From Metaphire vulgaris (taxonomy: Eukaryota > Annelida > Clitellata > Crassiclitellata > Megascolecidae), in assembly GCA_018105865.1 (NCBI GenBank), contig CM030834.1, forward strand, positions 3,547,115 through 3,611,114: a stretch of 64,000 nucleotides of DNA. Direction: 5' to 3'. Each line of letters begins with the position of its first letter. The first letter of the stretch is position 1. Positions 47,104 to 64,000 of this stretch are shown in pieces. The notes under the pieces are model-generated. The model was not told where the DNA came from. It ran no database searches and was given only the letters and a program-made list of their open reading frames with translations. The position numbers were made by a program, and so were the translations under genes.

Positions 47104-47780
47104 GTTATCGCATCATCCGCCGCGAGATGTGTGATTTCCGCCCCCAAATCAACGCTTGGGAAAGAAATCGAAAAGAAAGAAAACAAAAAAGATTACTATT
47201 ATAGAGGCGAAAGGTGGCAAAGTGAATTGCGCGCTGTAGCGGTAGGCTGACGGAGCTGGTTCAGAGCCTGGCTTTCGTACAGGCAGTTATGCCTCCTGAC
47301 TCCTGAGCCAGAGTTTCCCAAACATTTTGAAACCGCGGCCCACTTCGGCGGTTTTGTAATAACGTGCCGTGATCCGAGACAGAGCATGTAATATTTTCAA
47401 AAATGCATTATGCTCCATCTGGCGAACGTTAGTTGAAAAAACTTCTGTGTTTTGAATAAATGACAGAGCAAAAGCTCTGATTCGATTCGAATGAAAATAT
47501 GGCAAATATATTAAGAAAAATTATTTATTTTTTGTAAAAAAATAGGACAAAGGAGAGAAATCGATATTGAAATTTCTTGAAAATTTCTTTTTAAAATTTT
47601 CAAATAACATACCTTTGTTACGCGTCTTAAAGAACCTATGAGTATGGCAAAATTGCTTAACCGTCGGGTGCATCCCTCCGCCTGAATAAGAATCCTATTA
47701 GTGGAGTCTCAGAGCAAAATGATGGGAAATTGGAATACGCCAAATAAGATTAAATTCCTAATAAAATTTTTAAACAGATA
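47104..47780. repeat. Duplicated block F, copy 1 (with decayed tRNA-type SINE)
   Basis: Matches 50915-51560, sharing AGTTATCGCATCATCCGCCG. A SINE-like unit at 47203-47302 (GGTGGCAAAGTGAATTGCGC, GAGCTGGTTCAGAGCC) and family R follow. Confidence 0.75.
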
Positions 47781-48055
47781 ATTTTCAAGAAATTTCAATA
47801 TCTATTTCTCTTCTTTTTGTCTTATTTGTCAAAATATGAATAATTTTGCGTAATATATTTGTAAGATTTTCATTCGAATTGAATCAGAGGTTTTTTACTT
47901 TGCCATTTTTTTCAAAACTCAGAAATTCTTTTCAATTAACGTTCGCCAGATGGCCTAATGTTTATTTCAAAATAATACACGCTATGATTAGGGTCGCGGC
48001 ACGTAACAGAACCGCTGAGGTTGGTCGCGGCCCCAAAATGTTTGGGAAACCCTGT

Positions 48056-48830
48056 CGCAGACAATTCAATACAATCGTAAACGCTGTTCAGTGCATTTGT
48101 GTGCAGACAGCGATAAGCAATGAGTCTAGTTAATCTTTCTAGATATATGTCTGTGTTTAAACTACGTTTTGTCCTAGCAGTCAGAGACCTTGAACTACGT
48201 ATAAGGTCATTCAAGATGTTCCCAACATTCGTTCGAACTGAACATCTACAACACAGACGACCCCTTAACATCTTGTATACGCAACTGTCTTAGAGGAAAG
48301 TAGACTAATGCCAACATTCAGGGTCGTATTCCTGGCATCAGTATTGGGGATGGGGGTGGGGGTGGGGGTGAGGATGGAGGTAGATGGGGGTAAATTTTGT
48401 TTAAAGTATGCTCATCTGTAAATATGTTTAGTGATGACTTCTTTTGCTCGTCGGGCTTTTTAGAACGTTAAAGAAACATAGAAGCACAAAACATTGGGGG
48501 TATAAGTGATACTATATACTCCTCACTAATTATTGGGTGGGGCCGTTCTCCCGAATTCCCCTCCCCCCGTGATCTACGCCCCTGCCTATACAGTAGACCT
48601 ATAACCTACTTGGAACTATTGACAGGGTCAAGATAACACACGCACAAACAGATAGGTAGCTCCTAGTATTTCTAACAACACAAAAATGCCTATTTTAGCA
48701 TTGTGTTGAACGACCAATGGCCGAGAGGCACGCAAACGCAACGACCCACATCTTAGGTCTTTGGGTCGATTAAATTAGACTTCGATCTTAAACAGCATTC
48801 GACAAATTCGTGGTTTTGTGTCCAAGTCTG
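48056..48830. other. No gene seen
   Basis: Includes GGGGGTGGGGG tract at 48350-48395 and a repeated fragment shared with 46070-46120. Confidence 0.5.
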
Positions 48831-48837
48831 TCCTAAC

Positions 48838-49460
48838 AATCCTCTCTTCAAGTTCAATGCTCTTGTTACCAGTAGACTTGAATATAGCAATTCCCGGTAC
48901 AATGATGCAATGGTATGGCCAAATCTAATGTGCAAAAACCTCAAAGGATTGAGGCTCGGGTCCAGTGTTAGAGTTGCCGGGAGGGGGTTGGGGGCTTAAA
49001 CCCCCTTAGCTAACTTTGCAACCTCCCAAAAATCGCATATAGAGTACATGCAGTTTCTGTCATTCATTGAATTTCAGTCCTCAACCCCCTCATCCCGCGC
49101 AACTCCAACATTGCTCCGGCCATTACTAAGACTCGTAAGCATGATCACATTAAACATGCTCTTTTCTAGCTACACTGGTTGCCCGTTGAAGAGAGAATTA
49201 TATATTCAAGACTCCTGGTTTATAAAACATTGCAGTCTGGCCAACCTCAATATTTGAAATCTTTGCTAGACCACCCAAAACATTCTCATTCAACAAGATT
49301 CACTGATTCATTGTTGAATATACCTAGAACCAACACTGAAATTGATAAGAGAACTTTCTCTATTTCTGACCCAAAAACATAGAACTCACTTTCCTCGGCT
49401 GTCAGATCTTCCAGAGAATTGAGTATTTGCCGATCAAAACCAAAACCCGTGTTTTAAAAA
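48838..49460 (+). mobile_element. L2-like LINE C-terminal fragment split by a MITE
   Basis: NALVTSRLEYSNSRYNDAMV before and LHWLPVEERIIYSRLLVYKT, PKHSHSTRFTDSLLNIPRTN after, typical of the L2 ORF2 C-terminus. Confidence 0.8.
48963..49113. mobile_element. MITE, CAGTGTTRGAGTTG family
   Basis: Ends CAGTGTTAGAGTTGCCGG and GCAACTCCAACATTG; flanks CTCGGGTC and CTCCGGCC. Same family as 56274-56426. Confidence 0.78.
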
Positions 49461-49588
49461 TTGGCATATTCACCATAGCTCCGTAGCTCTCCTTCTCACT
49501 GATTGAAGCAAACTGTTTAGGGGCCCGTGACTGCTCTGCCCAAGGGACCCGGAATTTCTCTCGACGGGCCTGGTACTACTCGAGAGCG

Positions 49589-49773
49589 CAGTGGCGGCTC
49601 GGACGGCTCCGCATGGGGGGACCCGTGCCCCTATTGAATGCCTGGCCCCCAGTAACCCTCCTAGTGGGGGCCTTATGCTTACTACTACATACCTATCAAC
49701 AAATGGTTGGTCCCCATGCTTAGGAGCTGCCACCCCAACGCACCCCCATTGCCAAATCCTGGAACCTCCGATG
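49589..49773. mobile_element. hAT-type MITE, CAGTGGCGGCTC family
   Basis: Starts CAGTGGCGGCTCGGACGG, carries CAACAAATGGTTGG, ends GGAACCTCCGATG; flanks CGAGAGCG and CAGGAGCG. Confidence 0.75.
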
Positions 49774-50060
49774 CAGGAGCGCTATATAGATTCACGAGAT
49801 TCGCTTACGTACTTTCAGAGGCTGAAGTTTCTGCCATGCCCATGAGATCTTTCTCTTCAAGGTGCGGCTCTATTCAAATGCATTCGAACCCTATTGAAAC
49901 CGAAAGGGTTTCGCTGTTAAAGGGTCGCCCCAGTGCGTCTCTGTTCTCTAGGGCAGCTAATCGCAGAAAGCAACTAATTAGACTGCTCACGGGGATAAAA
50001 TTCATTTGAAAATTCAAAATAGGTAGGGACGGATATTAGGCTTTTTAAAGTACAGGAAGG

Positions 50061-50370
50061 CAGTGGCGTAACGTGGGGGCGGGGGCACTTTGTTGACTGC
50101 CCCCGGGCCCCAGGCGGGGGGCCCAAAGAGGGGTCTAAGCTAGGGTTAGGTTAGGGTTAACCCTAGGTTAGGTTAGGCTTAACCCTAACCATAGAAGTGA
50201 ACGTGCCGGCGACCTTTTTTTTTTTTTTTTTTTTTTTGCTCAGGGGTAAAAAGGAGGCTGATGACCTTTTTTTTTTTTTTTTTTTTTGCTCGTCAGCCCG
50301 AAACTTTGGAACTTCGGGGCCCCCATGACAAAGATGCCCCCGGGCCCCCAAAAGTCACGCTACGCCACTG
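50061..50370. mobile_element. MITE, CAGTGGCGTA family, with telomere-like words
   Basis: 310 bp; ends CAGTGGCGTAACGTG and CACGCTACGCCACTG; perfect duplication CAGGAAGG. Inside, GGGTTAGGTTAGGG and CTTAACCCTAACC face each other (50140-50190), then two poly-T runs followed by GCTC. Confidence 0.88.
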
Positions 50371-50701
50371 CAGGAAGGCATGGTACAAACAGAGGCGTAG
50401 CAGCCGTATGGACAACCTGGCCAAATGCCAAGGGCCCCCGACCTGCAAAGGGCCCCCAACCCGTCCCAAAAAATTTTTCCCGCAAAGTTGTAAAGTTGTC
50501 AGATTGAAAGACCGACAAGCAAAAAAAGGTCGTCAACATTTTCGCAAATTTGTCAGATCGTCTCTGGAAAAGGCCCCCTGCCCGTTTTTCGCCAAGGGCC
50601 CCCGAGCAACTGGGTACAAAAACATCAATACTTGCACTTAACTTGTCTTTAGGTAGGTAGGCCTACTTGGCATGAGTTAGGAGACACCGGATACAATAGA
50701 T

Positions 50702-50896
50702 CAGTGGCGGCTCTAGGATTTGGCAAGTGGAGGGGGGCGTTGGGATGGCAACTTCTAATCATGGGGGGCAACCATTTGTTGTTTAATGTATGTAGCATTA
50801 AGTATAGGGTCCCAACTGGGTGGCCACTGGGGGCAGGCACTCGATCAATAGAAGGGGCACGGGCCCTCCCTGGCCCCCCCGGTGGAGCCGCCACTG
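50702..50896. mobile_element. hAT-type MITE, CAGTGGCGGCTC family, inverted
   Basis: 195 bp; ends CAGTGGCGGCTCTAGG and GGTGGAGCCGCCACTG; perfect duplication CAATAGAT (50694-50701, 50897-50904). Confidence 0.9.
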
Positions 50897-50914
50897 CAAT
50901 AGATTCATCAGTTA

Positions 50915-51888
50915 TCGCATCATCCGCCGCGAGATGTGTGATTCCCGCACTGATTCAATGAAATAGACTGTATGTCAACGCTTGGGAAGGAAATCGAAAA
51001 GAAAGCGAACAAAAAAGATTACTATTATAGAGGCAAAAGGTGGCAAAGTGGATTACGCGCTGTAGCGGTAGGCTGACGGAGCTGGTTCAAAGCCTGGCTT
51101 TCATACAGGCAGTTATGCCTCCTAGCTGAGCCAGAGTTTCCCAAACATTTTGAAACCGCGGCCCACTTCGGCGGTTTTGTAACGTGCTGTGATCCGAGAC
51201 AGAGCATGTAATATTTTCAAAAATGCATTATGCTCCATCTGGCGAACGTTAGTTGAAAAAACTTCTGTGTTTTGAATAAATTACAGAGCAAAAGCTCTGA
51301 TTCGATTCGAATGAAAATATGGCAAATATATTAAGATAAATTATTTATTTTTTGTAAAAAATAGGAAAAGGAGAGAATTCGATATTGAAATTTCTTGAAA
51401 ATTTCTTTTTAAAATTTTCAAATAACATACCTTTGTTACGCGTCTTAAAGAACCTATGTGTGTGGCAAAATTGCTTAACCGTCAGGTGCATCCCTCCCCC
51501 TGAATAAGAATCCTATTAGTGGAGTCTCAGAGCAAAATGATCGGAAATTGGAATACGCCAAATAAGATTAAATTTAAAAATTAGGGTCTTACTAAACTTT
51601 TGGAACTGCGACAATTTCAGCGAATTTGTAACATGCTGCGACCCTGCAAACTTATTGTCAACTAAAATGGGATAAAACACTAATCATTTTATTATAAGTC
51701 GTGTTTGGAGGATTGCAGGCACATAGATTTCTTAAAACCAAAGCCTTCTTGCAACTTTCAAAGCTTGTGACATTGTGGTATTAGTTAGAAAATGACACTT
51801 TTGAATCTAATTTCGCGCTACCCCGCGACCCACTAGACTGAGCCCTGCGACCTACTTTTGGGTCACGACCCACAGTTTGGGAAACACT
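50915..51888. repeat. Duplicated block F copy 2 plus hAT-like repeat
   Basis: 50915-51560 matches 47104-47780; 51581-51888 is a TTTGGGAAACACTG-ended relative of 12362-12651. Confidence 0.75.
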
Positions 51889-63508
<11,620 letters not shown>

Positions 63509-63679
63509 TAAGATGCTATCATTTTCTATGGCAAAAAATGTAATACGTGACCTGGCATTGTACAACGCAAAATGTGTTTGCTATTTGTAGATGTACAGTA
63601 GACTCAGAGGCAACCATAGTAGTAGACATGACAGAGGGTGGAATACAGGGCTGCATAAATGGTATTGCGTTTTAACAGA

Positions 63680-63738
63680 GGAGAGGTGCTACTAAACCAC
63701 TTAAAATCCAATTATTATCATTATTATTATTATTATTA
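63680..63738 (+). repeat. SINE/LINE 3' tail with (ATT)n
   Basis: GGTGCTACTAAACCACTTAA then AATCCAATTATTATC; the same tail as 5200-5235. Confidence 0.7.
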
Positions 63739-64000
63739 ATTTGTGGAAAAAATGCAGTCTCACAAATGCCACAAATAAATATTGTACTTGTGCCCCATTT
63801 AGTATAAAAACATTTTATTACTGTAGAATGTAGATGTATACTGTAGAGCAGTATGAAGCAAACCTTTCTCATATCAACACTCTTACTTACTATGTACATC
63901 TGATCTGTGCATGTTAATAAATATGAAAATAATGCAGATATTTATTTTTCTGCATTAATTGGATTGCCGTACAGGAGAAATAACACGGCTGGCATTATTA

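Noticed and set aside
63591..63674. Possible final TTLL1 exon after acceptor TTTGTAG, phase-compatible, ending in a stop
   Set aside because: The peptide (ECTVDSEATIVVDMTEGG...) has no resemblance to the family C-terminus; treated as unproven.

Overview
This is a window of animal (metazoan) nuclear DNA, most likely from a marine invertebrate. The evidence is two spliced genes with canonical GT/AG introns, tRNA-derived SINEs, CR1/L2-like and RTE-like LINE remains, hAT, Mutator-like, Harbinger-like and Helitron transposons, and long micro- and minisatellites. I cannot name the species from the sequence alone.

Only two host genes can be supported, arranged divergently. On the minus strand, 43878 down to 35442, six exons join in frame (1713 nt, 570 residues) into a complete sulfatase of the steryl-sulfatase/ARSD-ARSH group. 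It has the Cys-Ser-Pro-Ser-Arg formylglycine site, the metal-binding Asp pair, a double-membrane-spanning hydrophobic hairpin and the cysteine-rich C-terminus. On the plus strand, 52604 to beyond 63507, twelve exons of TTLL1 (tubulin polyglutamylase complex catalytic subunit) are visible. The last coding exon or exons are not identified and probably lie past the right edge. The genes are unrelated in function; about 8.7 kb of repeats separates their starts.

The left 35 kb holds no host gene I can support. It is a mosaic of duplicated blocks: 77-2826, 31262-33604 and 7319-7762; 5303-6345, 7763-8767 and 33605-34600; 11734-14797, 17575-21835 and 41305-42655; 16937-17560 and 42708-43300; 27690-28565 and 30294-31258. 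Transposons have inserted into individual copies. Because duplicated copies can be compared, several insertions have an empty counterpart in the same window: a Mutator-like element (14798-15910), a hAT element with TTGTAC-type arrays (8768-9677) and a MITE (924-1192). An L2-like LINE with a 511-codon open reverse transcriptase frame (3228-4846) sits inside a CR1-like LINE.

The most interesting points are: hAT elements whose subterminal regions are short-unit arrays with perfect 8-bp target duplications; a six-fold 41-bp minisatellite that multiplies the 3' splice site of TTLL1 exon 2; MITEs lodged 18-19 nt inside two consecutive sulfatase introns; a Helitron in a TTLL1 intron with its 3' hairpin and CTAG end; and a 3' tail shared by tRNA-type SINEs and a CR1-like LINE. 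I saw no CRISPR array, operon, functional tRNA or rRNA gene, or virus.
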